Assembly (NCBI RefSeq): GCF_029962835.1
Contig: NC_080588.1
Coordinates: 17,192,001-17,256,000, forward strand
Direction of reading: 5' to 3'
From: Magnolia sinica
Lineage: Eukaryota > Streptophyta > Magnoliopsida > Magnoliales > Magnoliaceae
DNA length: 64,000 nt
Shown here: in pieces, positions 1 through 11,600 of the stretch
Numbering within the stretch: position 1 is the stretch's first letter
Layout: each line of letters starts with the position of its first letter
Made by a program: the position numbers and the translations under genes
Notes under the pieces: model-generated
Databases searched by the model: none
The model's input: only the letters and a program-made list of their open reading frames with translations
What the model was told of the DNA's origin: nothing

Positions 1-2166
1 AATAATTTATGAATTTGACTATTTTAAAAGTATTTTAGGGTTTTAAGAAGTCTACTTATACTTAAGAGTTATTGTTTGAATCATATCAAAATATTCTTAG
101 TAAATTTATTATTTTAGGAAAATTTACTATTTTGGAGACTCACAAATTTAGAGCTCAGGGCTTATATAAGCCATATTAATGACTTTGTGAACAAACTTTT
201 TATTTATTATTGTCAACAATATTTTCTCCTTAGAGCTATTTATTTATTTATTTTTTACCTTGTGACTACAAAGTTCCTCTTAAATTCAAGGTTTATCACA
301 GTGGAAGAAGACCTCTTCTTCCTCCGCTTCCACCATGCATCCGCTACGCAATTTAATAATTAAATTGAAGTTCCGTCAAATTGATCTTTGAGTCGAACTG
401 ACCCAACCAGATATTGAGTCGGGTTGAATTGTGTTTTTGAGTTTTTAAACTATGGCCTTGAGCACCCGCAACCTAATGACAACAATTTTTCCATCCATCA
501 AGATTAAGGTCAACCTATCTTTGAACATATGGAGCACTTTTCACATCACCGAGTTGTATTATATGCTTGGATCAAATGTTCGAACGTTCCAACCCGGTCT
601 TTCTGTTTGTACGAGTGGGATCATTCAAAGCCCTGATATGATGAACCTGACCGTGGATAGCCCATTTACCTAAAAACCATACTGAAGTAATCTTGTACCT
701 TCAATGCATAGCCGAAGGTAGACAACCAAGAAAGAAAGAAAGCACAACAACATTTCACATTCAATCAAGAACGAGGCTAAACATGAGGGGTTGTAGGTAC
801 ATGGTCCACCCATGGTGACACATCATACCATCAGTCTAGATGATGCTGGGATGAACGTGATGAGGTCAAGCACCGTCTTCCTCGGGGGATAATTACTCTG
901 AATCCACGGAGTTTCTTTGGACTCTTGACAGAAATTCCTCGAATCCACAACAGAAAATAAAAATAAATTCTAAAAAATTTTAAAATTAATTAATTGATGA
1001 TAAAAATGAATTTACAATCCTTTAAATAGTGATATCAAACCTATGAATTAGTTTCAGAGTCAAACTCTAGCTCAAACTCTCTAAAAACATGACTTACAAT
1101 AAATAGTAAACTTACTAATAGACAATCATGATTTCTATCTGACTTCATGGTTTTCTGCCAAAACTAACAAGTGTCCAATTTGGCCTAACCACATTATTCT
1201 TCTAAATTTTCTAAGCTCTTTTCATGTTAGGCTCGACTCCTAAATCTCAAAGGATCAAGAGTTATGATCGAACTAAAACTTACTATAAATAGTAAAAAGG
1301 AAATTAAAATGGACTTTCAACAGTTGATTTGATGGAATCTTGCAAATTCGGCGTCGGCAACCCGACGTAGCAGGTTGGTTGGGTAAAGTAGCTTCTCCTA
1401 CATCAAAATCATGTATTGTACATTGAATAACTCATTTCGATTTGCGAGATATGCCTGCATTAGTGTTATGACAGTCCTGATCACTTTCACCTGTGATCGG
1501 GCCTTGTCTAGTCCATCTTGGCTATGAAAATGCCTGCGACCCGCTATACATCACTAGATCAATAGACCATGGACCCCACTTGGGATAAATGGAATCTTTA
1601 AAATTGCGAATGAAAGTGTCCATGACCCGCTCTACATCACTAGATCAATAGACCATGGACCCCACTTGGGCGAACTGGAATCTTTAAAATTGCAAACGTT
1701 GAGCAAAGCATTGTATAATACCTCCGTGGGAAAATGGTTCTCTTTCTGACCTACGAACTCTTGATTTTCTCTTCCACGGAAATTCAAATTGTTTGAACTT
1801 TGAAAAGATAATAATTTCTTAATGCAACGGTCATGGAAGTTTGTCAGAACAGACGCATCAAGAAACTTGCTTGATAAGCAAGTTTTATTAAAATGGAAAA
1901 AGTCCTTTGACTGGAATTTAAATAAGACATTAACCACAACCAGGCTGGTCAGGTTACTCAACCATCGGTCTCGTGGGCTTCGGTTGACCATATGCCATCC
2001 AATTGACTGAGTGGGTCAGTCCCCAAGCTTCTTCTTCTTCTTCTTCTTTTTTTTGTATCATTTCATGGAATCCCACGCTTGTGGCCCCATGGTCCTATCT
2101 GTTCGGACATGTGTGATCGGTGGCTCGGATGCATCACATCAATTGTCCCAAAGTGGTAATCTCTAA
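1..2166. other. Intergenic DNA
   Basis: AT-rich non-coding sequence. All reading frames are short and unlike any protein I know. The only structure I see is a short palindrome near 303-322 and a two-copy tandem repeat at 1538-1709, listed separately. Confidence 0.6.
1538..1709. repeat. Two-copy tandem repeat, period 86 bp
   Basis: The segment beginning GACCCGCTATACATCACTAG at 1538 recurs at 1624 with few changes. Each copy contains the phrase 'gaccatggaccccacttggg' and ends in 'ctttaaaattgc'. It is a local duplication with no coding role visible. Confidence 0.85.
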
Positions 2167-2809
2167 GGGCCTGTTTGGATGCCTGTAAGTTCTTTTAAGT
2201 TGTAAGTGACTTACTTAGAGGTGAAAGTTACTTACAGGTAACCCGTTTGGATGTAAGTGGTAAGTCACTTATATGTAAGTTAGTTTTTTTGTTTGGGTAA
2301 CCAGTAAGTTACTTATTGGTAAATAATTGTATATTCACATTGAGCAGAATTTAGATTAGGAAATTGTTTCAAAATTTTATGATGATATAAAAATGCATGG
2401 GATCAAATATGTAATTTTATTAAGCCCATCAAAATGAATATTAAAGCTAATTCTTCAGCCAAACTAATTATCAAGTGGGCCATAAAAGTGGGCCCATGAA
2501 TTTAAAATATCTATAATACGGAGCAATAGCTTAATTTAAGCATTGATAAGACACTTAAAAACATTAATAAGTCAAGAAACATTAATCTAACTTGAAATCC
2601 AAATTCATTTCGAAAATAAATCTAAAAATTAAGGAATTATTAAGTCAAGAAATACATACCATTAAGCATAAATGGTCCATATATAACAAAATCTGAATTA
2701 TCATTACCGTCCAATTTTTAAAATCCAAATACATGAAATTAATTAAATAAAAATTAAAAAAATAAATGCATTAAAAGAATCTAAGGGAGCATATTAGGAT
2801 AAAATTTGT

Positions 2810-2908
2810 GCGGCCCGCCTTAATATATTAATAAAAAAAATGCATAAAAAGAATCCATATGCGGCCCACCTTAATATATTAATAAGTAAATGTATAAAAA
2901 GAATCCAT
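2810..2908. repeat. Two-copy tandem repeat, period 51 bp
   Basis: 'GCGGCCCGCCTTAATATATT' at 2810 recurs as 'GCGGCCCACCTTAATATATT' at 2861, both followed by A-rich sequence ending in 'aaaaagaatccat'. It lies inside the Harbinger-like element. Confidence 0.85.
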
Positions 2909-3808
2909 CTTAGGTGGACCACACCATTAGAAATAGGCAAACAGCCTATGAGTTCATTAAACTAGTCACAACTGTTCCTGTGGTGGGGTTCACGTGAGAT
3001 TTGGATCAGCTTAATTTTTGGGACCTCGTCCTAAAATGAGTATACACTTGTTCTGTTTTTTACTTGAAAAAAACATATGTATTTTTTAAGGTAAATTGAC
3101 AGTTTGTTCTTAAATGATAGCGGCAACACAATATGTAAGTAGCATACCATGTAGGTGCACCCACCTTAATCATATTTCTAGTGCGACCAACTGTGAATGG
3201 ATCATGAATAAAGGTAACCTCCATCACACAAACCAGCCATATAATGAGTATACATTGTACCATTGTATATATACCATGGGACATGTCTTACTTTAAACCA
3301 TTCAGAGAGTTTACTATTAAAATGGATGGATGGGGTGGATCAAATACATAAATCATGGTGGATCTCATAGAGTTTACTTGGTACGCAATCCCCTTCTGTC
3401 AAAATGTTCAACTGCGCACCAGTTGGCACGAGTTATTGTGAGAACTTTTTGAGAACTCATAATACATGATGTTAGGTCCACGTGATGAAGCACCCCATGA
3501 AACCCCCAAGGCCCAACTTTTACATTGATCCAAAACTTCCGTGGGCCATGGCAAGAGAAAACAATTTCCTCCCTTGATTTTCATCTCACTTTTCTATGGC
3601 CCACCAGAGTTTTAGATCAGGGTGAAAATTAGTCCCTACGATGTTTCATCACATGGACCATTCGGATTAGAGTCTCATGACACATGTGGAAATATGTGCA
3701 CGTACGCATGTGAGCATGCCTATGTACGAGTAACACCTAATCCACTCCCATTTTCAAAGCAGAAAAAAGGAAACATTGCAATCAAACCCTACCGTTTTGG
3801 GGAGGAGT

Positions 3809-4045
3809 AGAGTGGGAGGGCGGTTGTTGCAAATAGAGAGATTGCAGAGAGGGAGGGCGGTCATTGTAGACGGAGAGATTGCAGAGAGGGAGGGCGGTTG
3901 TTGCAAATAGAGAGATTGCAGAGAGGGAGGGCGGTTGCTGCAAATAGAGAGATTGTAGAGAGGGAGGGCGGTCGTTGCAGATAGAGAGAGAGATTGCAGA
4001 GACGGAAGGCGGTTGTTGCATACAAAGAGAGATTGCAGAGAGGAA
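3809..4045. repeat. Minisatellite, ~37-bp unit, about six copies
   Basis: The unit contains GGAGGGCGGTTGTTGCA followed by ATAGAGAGATTGCAGAGA. I count six consecutive imperfect copies; one is lengthened by an extra GAGA. Because 37 is not a multiple of 3, the repeat opens long repetitive frames on the minus strand (Leu/Ser/Thr-rich) that are not real genes. It sits near the right end of the Harbinger-like element. Confidence 0.9.
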
Positions 4046-4908
4046 GAGTGCGTTTCTCCATCTTTCCCTCTTTTTAAAAATCCGACCGTTGAGCCTGTGA
4101 CTTACAGGAAAGTGACTTCTCACCCCCGTCGCCCTGCAGTTTTTTGGTAGATTTGCTTGTAAATGACTTACATGCTGTAAGTTACTTATAGGTGAATTTT
4201 CTCCCCCAAACACCACCTGTAAGTGACTTCCCTGTAAGTCACTTCTCACTTACCCAACTTACAGGCATCTAAATAGGCCATAAAGTGGTCTTTTAGTCTA
4301 ATAAAAATGCACATTCTTGGCAATTCATAGTGAAATTCCTGGCCATAGGCTCAATTCTAACTTACCCATGAAAAATAAGAAAGGAGAAAAAAAAAAAAGA
4401 AAAAGAACCTGATGGCATGGCTCACCTTACCTTTCAATAAGATCTAGTTCTTGAATTGGTTGTAAGTCTATATAGGGCTCTTTTTTTCCGCTAAAAAACA
4501 AGTATCCCTTGTGTTTTCCTAAATAACCCCTTCTATTTCCATTTTTGGATAGAAATAAAAAATGTGATGGAACCATACTTTTACTGTTATAGTTGATTGT
4601 TGACCATGAAAAAAAAAAAAACCTTCTTATTCTTAAGTTGGGAGAGGGTAAGGTTACACCTAGGATTTGAGAGGGTAGAAAGGAGACTAAGGTTAAGGTT
4701 GAGGTTTCCCGAGAGAGGTAATATTATCATTTTCATTTTTATTTTTTTAAATGGGATCTTGCTAAGGTAACTATAGTTACTTTGTCCATTCAAAATATTA
4801 ATGATAGGGTCCCATATTTACCATATTTGGAAAACATAAAGCATTATTTGGGAAACGTATAGGGGAGGATGTTATTTGTCTTTGGCCAAGAGGGAGGGTG
4901 TTATTTGT

Positions 4909-4912
<4 letters not shown>

Positions 4913-4979
<67 letters not shown>
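4913..4979. repeat. (CT)n microsatellite
   Basis: About 33 uninterrupted CT repeats. Likely length-polymorphic. Confidence 0.95.
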
Positions 4980-4984
<5 letters not shown>

Positions 4985-5028
4985 CTATTTGTTATGCTTC
5001 TTGGTTGGGAGGAGAAAGATAATACCCA

Positions 5029-5029
<1 letters not shown>

Positions 5030-5092
<63 letters not shown>
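5030..5092. repeat. Compound (CT)n(CA)n microsatellite
   Basis: A CT run switches directly to a CA run, about 130 bp after the preceding CT array. Confidence 0.95.
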
Positions 5093-5094
<2 letters not shown>

Positions 5095-6326
5095 ATGTAA
5101 AATTACTTTTACGTAGACTAAGTAGTTTCTGATGGTGAGGGAGAGTGGCATTTTGATGGTTAAAGCAGAATTTGAATGTAAAATTATGTAATTTCCAGTA
5201 TTTAAGGTGCACAAGTTCAATGCAGTAATTTATGCACTGTGACTAACCCATTCATTTTCATCTGAACCTGAAACAAAAACAATGGCGATAAGACAGACTC
5301 CTACAGCAGTTTAAAATTATTTGGAAAAGAGTCATGAATCATCTCCCTCATGCACAACACTCACAATCGGCTATCTAGACTATCCAAATTGTGGGGCACA
5401 TTGCAGATGGAGCATATATCTACAATCACACAGATTAAGTAATGCTAACCATCCAATGGATGGGTAAAAGTAAAATAGTCCATGGTTCCAATTCCAAGTG
5501 CAAATCAGACGGTTACTATCATCTTATCAGGTAATTTCTTGTCTATGCTCCAACTGCAGTTGGTCAGTGATTTCGATGGTCTGAATTTCTGTTCAACCAT
5601 TCCATTTTTGGGGTAGGAGAGTCACCATCATTTTAAAATGACGGTTGATCAATCTGAAATGTCCAATTAGCTCAGAATATTCATGAACTACCATGTAACC
5701 CAAAAAAAAAAAAAAAAGAGTCTCAGTTTGGTCTTATCTTCTATGGTAATCCTTTTTAAGAGCCATGGATGAGCTGGTCACTTTTGACTAACAAAACTAA
5801 TTCTTTAGAATCATAAGCAATTCATGATATTCCTTAACAAACAGATGGATCAAATTGTTGCATAGACCTATTTTTGCCCAAATGATCTTGGCTGTTCGTA
5901 TTTAAGGCCATTGATCAAATGAATAATATTTGTTAGATTAGTGTGATTTTTTCATGGTACCCATGTTCATTGGACCTAATGAAGAGTCCTAGATAAATGG
6001 ATTAGATTGTTTAAGCATCCCAATGCAACTTGGAGTACTAATAGTGTTGTGACTTGTGAGAACACTGGATTATCTCTCAACGATAAAATACTGAAATTCT
6101 ATCTACAAGTAAACAATATGAAAATTCATATTAATATACATAAACTATACTGGATATGATTATTCAAGATTTACAGGATTGAAAATGCCACACTAACAAC
6201 AATAGCTAACCTTGTCATGGCTCAAAAAAAAAAAACAGAAGCATCAATGACCTTTTCATGTACAGGTTCTTGAGCATAAATAGCTCATGAAAATCATAGA
6301 GAAGGAAATCAATGGGAGATGGAGTT

Positions 6327-8303
6327 TCACCACCTGTTAGATTTGTGCAATGATCTTGGTGACCCCTCGAAGAGATCCAATAGATATTGCTGCAAATCCT
6401 CTACACTGTATTTGATGTACCGGTCGCCATGCTTCTCATCAATCAGATGATTGGAATACCGGCCCATGAACGTCCGGTATGCTTGGAGGACTTTCAACGA
6501 GATTGAAATCCGTAGATCATCACGGAGCTGGAGATTGTGAACCAACCATGCCGTCTGGGTCTTGTAGATCTCTTCGAGAGCCAGATTAAAGCCCTGGAAC
6601 CTCTCCTTGAGGACTGCCTTGGAGACTGAACCTGACTTCGGATTGCAAATCCCCTCATCTCTCAAGAAAGAGAGGATCAAGCTCAAAGAAGCTCTTTCGT
6701 AATTCATTGCATGCTGTTGAAATTTCCCATTGTGTTTTCGTATCCAGTTGTCTCCAAGAAAAGCTCCAAGGTTAGAGTCCTTAACTTTCTGCACCATGTA
6801 GCAGATGTTGTTCATCAGGAAGAAGTGCTGCAGAGAAACATCTCTATACAGCATGGATTTTCGCTCAAGGTTGGATTCGAGGATTGACATCACCAACTGA
6901 AGACATCGTGCAATCGGAGAAAAATTGCTAGGAGACCTCCACTCATCATCTTCTTGAATAATCGCATTCATGTTGGATAACCACCACGAACGGTCCTCAC
7001 CATTTTCTTCAAGAAGAAAATTCAGGGTATCATCATAATCTGTAAGGGCCTTTGCGTAATTCATTACGTACCTTGTCAGATGATGGACCCCACCTCCGGA
7101 AAATGGGGTTGTTGACTCATTCCTTCTAACAGCATTCCTGAATTCAAGAAAAGTCCTCCTCACGGAGTCACCCAATCTACTCAGAACTTCATGGGATTCG
7201 GTTCTGACGGAAGAACCGGCCTCTTCTGAGAACAAAGCATCTATATCGGGGAGAAGATCTGCCAACCCATCATACATGTTGAGTAGGCGGAAAATCTTTT
7301 CGGGTGAGTGGGGTCTGATCGCGATCGCTTGACCGAAACTTAGCAGCTGCAACATCAAGCCCTTTGAAGAATCAATGAAACAACTCCGGCTAACTGATCC
7401 AAATGCTCCAAAGATTTGTTCGCTGAGGCTTTTTTCACTGGCAAGGTAGACACGAACGAAAATCTTCATAACCCGGATCCATTCCTTTATCTTGGAATGC
7501 AATAAACTCCACTCCATCTGCAGCACTTCCTCAATACTCAGTTTTTCAACTTCGAGCACAAGCAAGCATTCCTCTAAGGCATCTTTTCGGATGCTAATGT
7601 AAGCTTGGCAACATTCCGCATCATAATTCGATACGAACATGACCTCTGCTATGCATTTAAGGTCCGGAATCACATTCGGACAGATCAAATCGATGATGAA
7701 TTCCTCCGAGCCTTTGCTATTATCTCTCTGAAGCCTCACTTGCATGTCCTCAATGGACTCATCATCCACAGAACTAGTTGAATCGAAAAATGACATGTCA
7801 TCATCACTTGAACGGAAAGACAAGTGCTCTGGCTCCAAAGCTTGCTTGTTTTCAAGAAGAATGTGGCTGAATTCTTCCTCAAGCCTTGACATCGTCATCT
7901 GAAGAACATTGTGGGCGCGTCGTAGAAGATCATCCCTTTCTTGAACTTCGTTCAAAGACGAGCATCCTAAGCTTTCTATTAGCTGTCCAATTTCATCAAC
8001 AGTCCGAAGAAACTCACGAGATTCATCTGGACCACGGTCCCATATCATCGACCGATCGGAACACCAATTCATGACCTTCTCCTCCACAGAGTTGATCCGT
8101 TCTTCAATCTCACTTATTCCTCTTTTCTTTCCCAAGATTTCAGATGTACTAGAGGTGGACAAGCGGAGTTTGAAATCCGAGAGGAATCTTATCATATCAT
8201 CGGTCGGGTTCTTACTTGTTCCCAAGGCTTTTACAATCTGCTGTGCAATAGCAATCACTTGTTCATCTTCGTGTACGTCACCTAAAGATTTACTGTTTTC
8301 CAT
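6327..8303 (-). CDS. EXO70: EXO70 exocyst subunit (single large ORF)
   Basis: 658 codons from the ATG at 8303 to TGA at 6327. EXO70 is a subunit of the exocyst, the tethering complex that docks secretory vesicles at the plasma membrane; plants have many paralogues used in secretion, cell-wall growth, defence and autophagy. The N-terminal third is helical and acidic and includes 'SMIWDRGPDE' (~residues 95-104) and 'FRSSDDDMS'. The Exo70 fold fills roughly residues 220-640, with family blocks 'EEFIIDLI', 'KIFVRVYLASEK', 'LPDIDALFSEEAGSS', 'LTRYVMNYAKALTDY', 'LQHFFLMNNICYMV' and the C-terminal 'YIKYSVEDLQQYLLDLFEGS'. Length fits the family and there are no frameshifts. I could not fix the paralogue class from memory. 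A non-ATG extension upstream (TTG, poly-Phe) is just the oligo-T tract of a probable intron. An alternative start in an upstream exon is described separately. Confidence 0.95.
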   Translation of the reverse strand: MENSKSLGDVHEDEQVIAIAQQIVKALGTSKNPTDDMIRFLSDFKLRLSTSSTSEILGKKRGISEIEERINSVEEKVMNWCSDRSMIWDRGPDESREFLRTVDEIGQLIESLGCSSLNEVQERDDLLRRAHNVLQMTMSRLEEEFSHILLENKQALEPEHLSFRSSDDDMSFFDSTSSVDDESIEDMQVRLQRDNSKGSEEFIIDLICPNVIPDLKCIAEVMFVSNYDAECCQAYISIRKDALEECLLVLEVEKLSIEEVLQMEWSLLHSKIKEWIRVMKIFVRVYLASEKSLSEQIFGAFGSVSRSCFIDSSKGLMLQLLSFGQAIAIRPHSPEKIFRLLNMYDGLADLLPDIDALFSEEAGSSVRTESHEVLSRLGDSVRRTFLEFRNAVRRNESTTPFSGGGVHHLTRYVMNYAKALTDYDDTLNFLLEENGEDRSWWLSNMNAIIQEDDEWRSPSNFSPIARCLQLVMSILESNLERKSMLYRDVSLQHFFLMNNICYMVQKVKDSNLGAFLGDNWIRKHNGKFQQHAMNYERASLSLILSFLRDEGICNPKSGSVSKAVLKERFQGFNLALEEIYKTQTAWLVHNLQLRDDLRISISLKVLQAYRTFMGRYSNHLIDEKHGDRYIKYSVEDLQQYLLDLFEGSPRSLHKSNRW

Positions 8304-8680
8304 ACCAAACAAGATGACAAAAAAAAAAAAAAACAAAGATCAATCCCACACCTCTTATATCAGAGAAAAGGATCTGGCAACAATTAGATCAATATATCCA
8401 TTTCAATTCTGGAAAATGAAATATGTAATGTGTTTAGAAATGATACATATATCCTTCCTTTCAAAACTCAATATTGGCATGAATGGATGGGACAAGATGA
8501 TGACATGGTTAATCCATATAATCTGTTTGGTGAACAATTTCACAAGAAAAAGACAGTGGAGGAATTTTGAAGATAGTCAATCTTCGGTCCGAAATCTCAA
8601 ATCCATCCTTGGATGGATTAGAGAAAGAACAATGGAGAAAATAAAAAGACCCAAAAGCCAAAACGAAAATAAGACATGAA

Positions 8681-9620
8681 ATATCGAGAATTCACAAACA
8701 AGCAGATAACAAACAGAAATACAATATAAGAGATGAACAGGCAATAAGAACCATTTTTAAACGAAAGGAGTAGTGCATGAATCCTAAAGATGGACCAAAT
8801 GGGCTTCCTCTTTTTGAAAGAACAGCTAAAATGCTACCTTCTCCAATATCTAAATTCCCACAAATCAATTAAAGAAAAAGGAGAACAAAGACTCAAGCCC
8901 AAAACTTGAACAGGAGGCAAACAACATGAGATATTGAAAATTCACCAACAGAGAGAAACAATTAAAAGTAACAAAATGCAACAACTGAACAGGCAAGCTG
9001 AAACAATGTACAAGAAAGACAGCTGACATGGGCTTTCCTAATTCAGTAAATACAACTAAAATTCTGCCACCCAAAATCTAAAATCCTTCTGAAACGGATG
9101 AGAGAAAGGAAATGTAGAATCTAACAAACTCTGAGAAAACCCAAAATACGATCAAATCCTACCAAATGATGAAAATCCCCGAATGGAAAAATCACCGAAA
9201 GTAGTAAAAAGACAATAACAAAAAAGAAACTGCGTTGAATATTCACGAACAGAACAGAGAGACTATCAAGCCCAAAACCCAAACAAGAGGCAAACAACAC
9301 GAGAAATCAAAAATTCACCAGCAGAGAGGCAATAAATGGTGATAGAACGGTTCGAGCAGAAACAATCCTACAAGAAACAAAAGCTGACATGGGCTTTCCA
9401 TATTTAGCAAATACAATTAAAATTCTGCCATCTTCAATCGCAAATTCTTCCAAAAATGGATCAGAGTGAGGAAAATGGACAATCTAACAAGCACCCAAAA
9501 AACCCAAAACAGGACCAAATCGTACCAAAATGCTGAAAATCAATGAAAGGAGAAATCACCGGAATTAGTAAAAATACAACAATGGAACATCCGGTCAGAA
9601 ACGTTCTGCAAGAAACAAGC
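8681..9620. repeat. Diverged tandem repeats inside the EXO70 intron
   Basis: The phrase 'agctgacatgggctttcc' occurs at 9021 and 9382 (period ~361 bp), each time preceded by 'caccaacagagag'-like sequence and followed by 'aaattctgcca'. A weaker related unit starts near 8681, and part of another occurs near 9598. The copies differ at many positions, so the duplication is old. Confidence 0.7.
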
Positions 9621-9715
9621 TGAATTCGGCTGAGAAAATTATCCCCAATCTCAAATTCTGATTCTAATAAAATCCCAAATTTCAAAATATCCAAACGAGA
9701 ATGCTCATACCACTC

Positions 9716-9716
<1 letters not shown>

Positions 9717-9754
<38 letters not shown>
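9717..9754. repeat. (AG)n microsatellite
   Basis: About 19 AG repeats, reading as CT on the EXO70 strand just inside the first intron. Confidence 0.95.
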
Positions 9755-9756
<2 letters not shown>

Positions 9757-9841
9757 AAAAAAAAAGGAAGCACTAACAATGGAATAAAAGCTCTATTTCA
9801 TTAGATGCTAATATAACAAAACATTCAAAATTTCAACTTAC

Positions 9842-10110
9842 AGTTCAGATGAATCCATTGGAGACTGAAAGTTCGACCGGAAATACTTCGAAATTCACCG
9901 GATTTCGCAGGAAATGCGTCGGAATCAGAATTCAACGGACACCCAAAAAAGCAAGATATGCAAGAAACCGAAAGGGAAGTGATTAAGGACAGGAAAGAAA
10001 ATAGAGAAGAGGATAACAACCCAATTGGTGGGAAAGGGAGGAGTTGAAATTCTAGGTTTCTAGATAAGAAAACCGTGGAAATTGAGAGATAGAGAGAGAG
10101 AGATTTTAGG
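9842..10110 (-). promoter_or_regulatory. Probable EXO70 first exon and 5' UTR
   Basis: Reading the minus strand, a pyrimidine-rich leader with a CT tract near 10,085-10,104 runs without an ATG to the ATG at 9858-9856, which is followed by 17 coding bases and the GTAAGT donor. CT-rich leaders with an early intron are common in housekeeping plant genes. No TATA box is evident just upstream. The 5' end is approximate. Confidence 0.45.
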
Positions 10111-10259
10111 AAAAGCTCTCTTCTGAAGCTTCCATGGAGGGATCTCTGCTGCTTCGTTTCTATTTCTCAGGAGAAGAACGGCCTCTTGACTTTCGGGTCT
10201 TGACTCTCTTGAGCTTTCCGTTCGAATTCACCGAACGATGAGTTTTATGAGGTAGGTGG

Positions 10260-11465
10260 CTCGAATTTTCGCATTTAACAAGCGTTTTTAATTCTCGCAA
10301 TTAGAGACCATGATTTGCTGATCTGAACCATTGGACAATTGGGTTATACCATGGATGGACCATTCCTCAAAATTCCAATTTATTGAGTGATCCTAACCTT
10401 TCGAATTCTGACCTACAGATGAACGGTTAGAAAAAGATACCAAATAAGAGTCCAGGTTCAACTTAAAAAGGCTTCTTTCAATCTTATAGACCATTCTGCA
10501 TCTATTAGACGTTCAAAACTTGCCAATTACGTGGAAAGATACGGGCCACAGAGGAAGGGAAGGAGAAATGGGAAACGGATTGGCTACTCCCCCTGCCACC
10601 AGCTCCGTTGCTGATGGTCGGTGCTCTGTGGGCCCTACCATGATGTATGCGTTTCATCCATTCCGTTCATCCATTTTTACATTTCATTTGATAGCTTTAA
10701 CCCAAAAATTAGAGAGATGTAAATCTCAGGTGGAGCACACCACATGAAAACAATAGTGATTGGATATCCACCATTAAAATCCTCCTAAGGCCCACTATAC
10801 TGTTTATTTGACATCCAATCTGTTGATTAGATCATAAAGATCCAGATGAAGGAAAAAAGCAAAAATCAGCTTGATCTAAAACTTTTATGGCCCCTAAAAT
10901 GTTTTTAATGGTCGACCCTCATTCAACATTGTTTCCTGTAATGTGGTCCATTTGAGATTTTTATATATCTAATTTTTGTACTCATTTCATAAAATGATCT
11001 TTAGAAATAGATGGACGGCAGGGATGGCCCACATAGCACCGACCATTAGCCATTGGCTGGTGTAAGGGGAGTACCCAATCCGTTTCGGGAGAAATGGTAC
11101 TTCGAGAGCGATTGGGAATAAACGGGTGCACGTACGTGTGCCACACACCACCGACTTATACGGTGTGTTGACGTCACCAAGTCCTGTGGGCCTACCATGA
11201 TTATGTATTGAATCGAAATCGTTCATCCATTTGCTAAGATATTTTAAGGCATGATTCGAAAAGTGAGGCAGATTAAAAGCTCAATTGGACCAATGATCTC
11301 AAAGACCATACCACATAAAGCATTGGGTATGATTAAATGCTAATCATTAAAAACTTCTTACGGCCTCAAAAATTTTGGATCGTGCTCATATTTTTGTTAT
11401 CCCTTTGTTTAGGTCCATGTGATTTCATGAACAAGTTGGATAGCAATAAACATTGCAGTGGGGTC
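10260..11465. other. Intergenic DNA upstream of EXO70
   Basis: No gene recognised. Several short frames are open but resemble nothing. The 10,140-10,600 part would contain the EXO70 promoter. Confidence 0.5.
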
Positions 11466-11600
11466 CTTGCTCTTGCTGCAGTGGTAGACTCTTAGGAGTT
11501 TCAACACCTTGTCAAGGCTGCGAACACCCATAGGTGGTGAAATCCCACTAAGGTGTGAGTGCACATGCATGTGTTACAAAATAATAATAATAATAATAAT

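Larger units (their letters stand above)
2167..4280. mobile_element. Non-autonomous PIF/Harbinger-like DNA transposon
   Basis: The left end reads GGGCCTGTTTGGATGCC and the right end is its imperfect inverted complement, so terminal inverted repeats are visible. The 3-bp TAA occurs directly outside both ends (2164-2166 and 4281-4283), as expected for the TWA target of PIF/Harbinger elements. Both subterminal regions are crowded with variants of GTAAGTGACTTAC in both orientations, as is common for transposase-binding subterminal repeats. No transposase or Myb-like ORF is present, so it must depend on enzymes supplied elsewhere. It also holds a 51-bp duplication and a 37-bp minisatellite. A hAT element is the main alternative, but the 3-bp duplication argues against it. 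Confidence 0.75.
4281..6326. other. Intergenic DNA downstream of EXO70
   Basis: No convincing coding sequence. Two microsatellites are listed separately. On the minus strand the stretch 6180-6326 is the presumed 3' UTR of EXO70; an AATAAT hexamer lies near 6164 and could serve as a weak polyadenylation signal. Confidence 0.55.
8293..9841 (-). other. Probable EXO70 intron (phase 2) at the N-terminus
   Basis: On the minus strand a GTAAGT donor lies at 9841-9836 and a CAG acceptor at 8295-8293, preceded by a run of about 15 T with no other AG between the run and the acceptor. Joining 9842 to 8292 keeps the frame: MDSSEL then KSLGDVHEDEQ instead of MENSKSLGDVHEDEQ. The acceptor lies inside the alternative ATG-first codons, so the two models exclude each other. 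If transcription starts downstream, the ATG at 8303 is used instead. This is inference from splice-site sequence only. Confidence 0.5.

Noticed and set aside
303-322. Palindrome GGAAGAAGA CC TCTTCTTCC
   Set aside because: Single short hairpin in purine/pyrimidine-rich DNA without further support.
452-673. 73-codon open frame
   Set aside because: No recognisable motif, no conserved context, AT-rich intergenic DNA.
3809-4045. CRISPR-like repeat array
   Set aside because: Repeats are directly adjacent without unique spacers and this is plant nuclear DNA.
3782-4249. 155-codon minus-strand frame and a companion 66-codon frame
   Set aside because: Entirely explained by the 37-bp minisatellite; repetitive Leu/Ser/Thr sequence.
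4869-5132. Ser-Leu and Thr-His repeat proteins
   Set aside because: Translations of CT and CA microsatellites.
6327-8336. EXO70 frame extended to 8336
   Set aside because: The extension begins with TTG and encodes the poly-T tract as Phe; the first ATG is at 8303.
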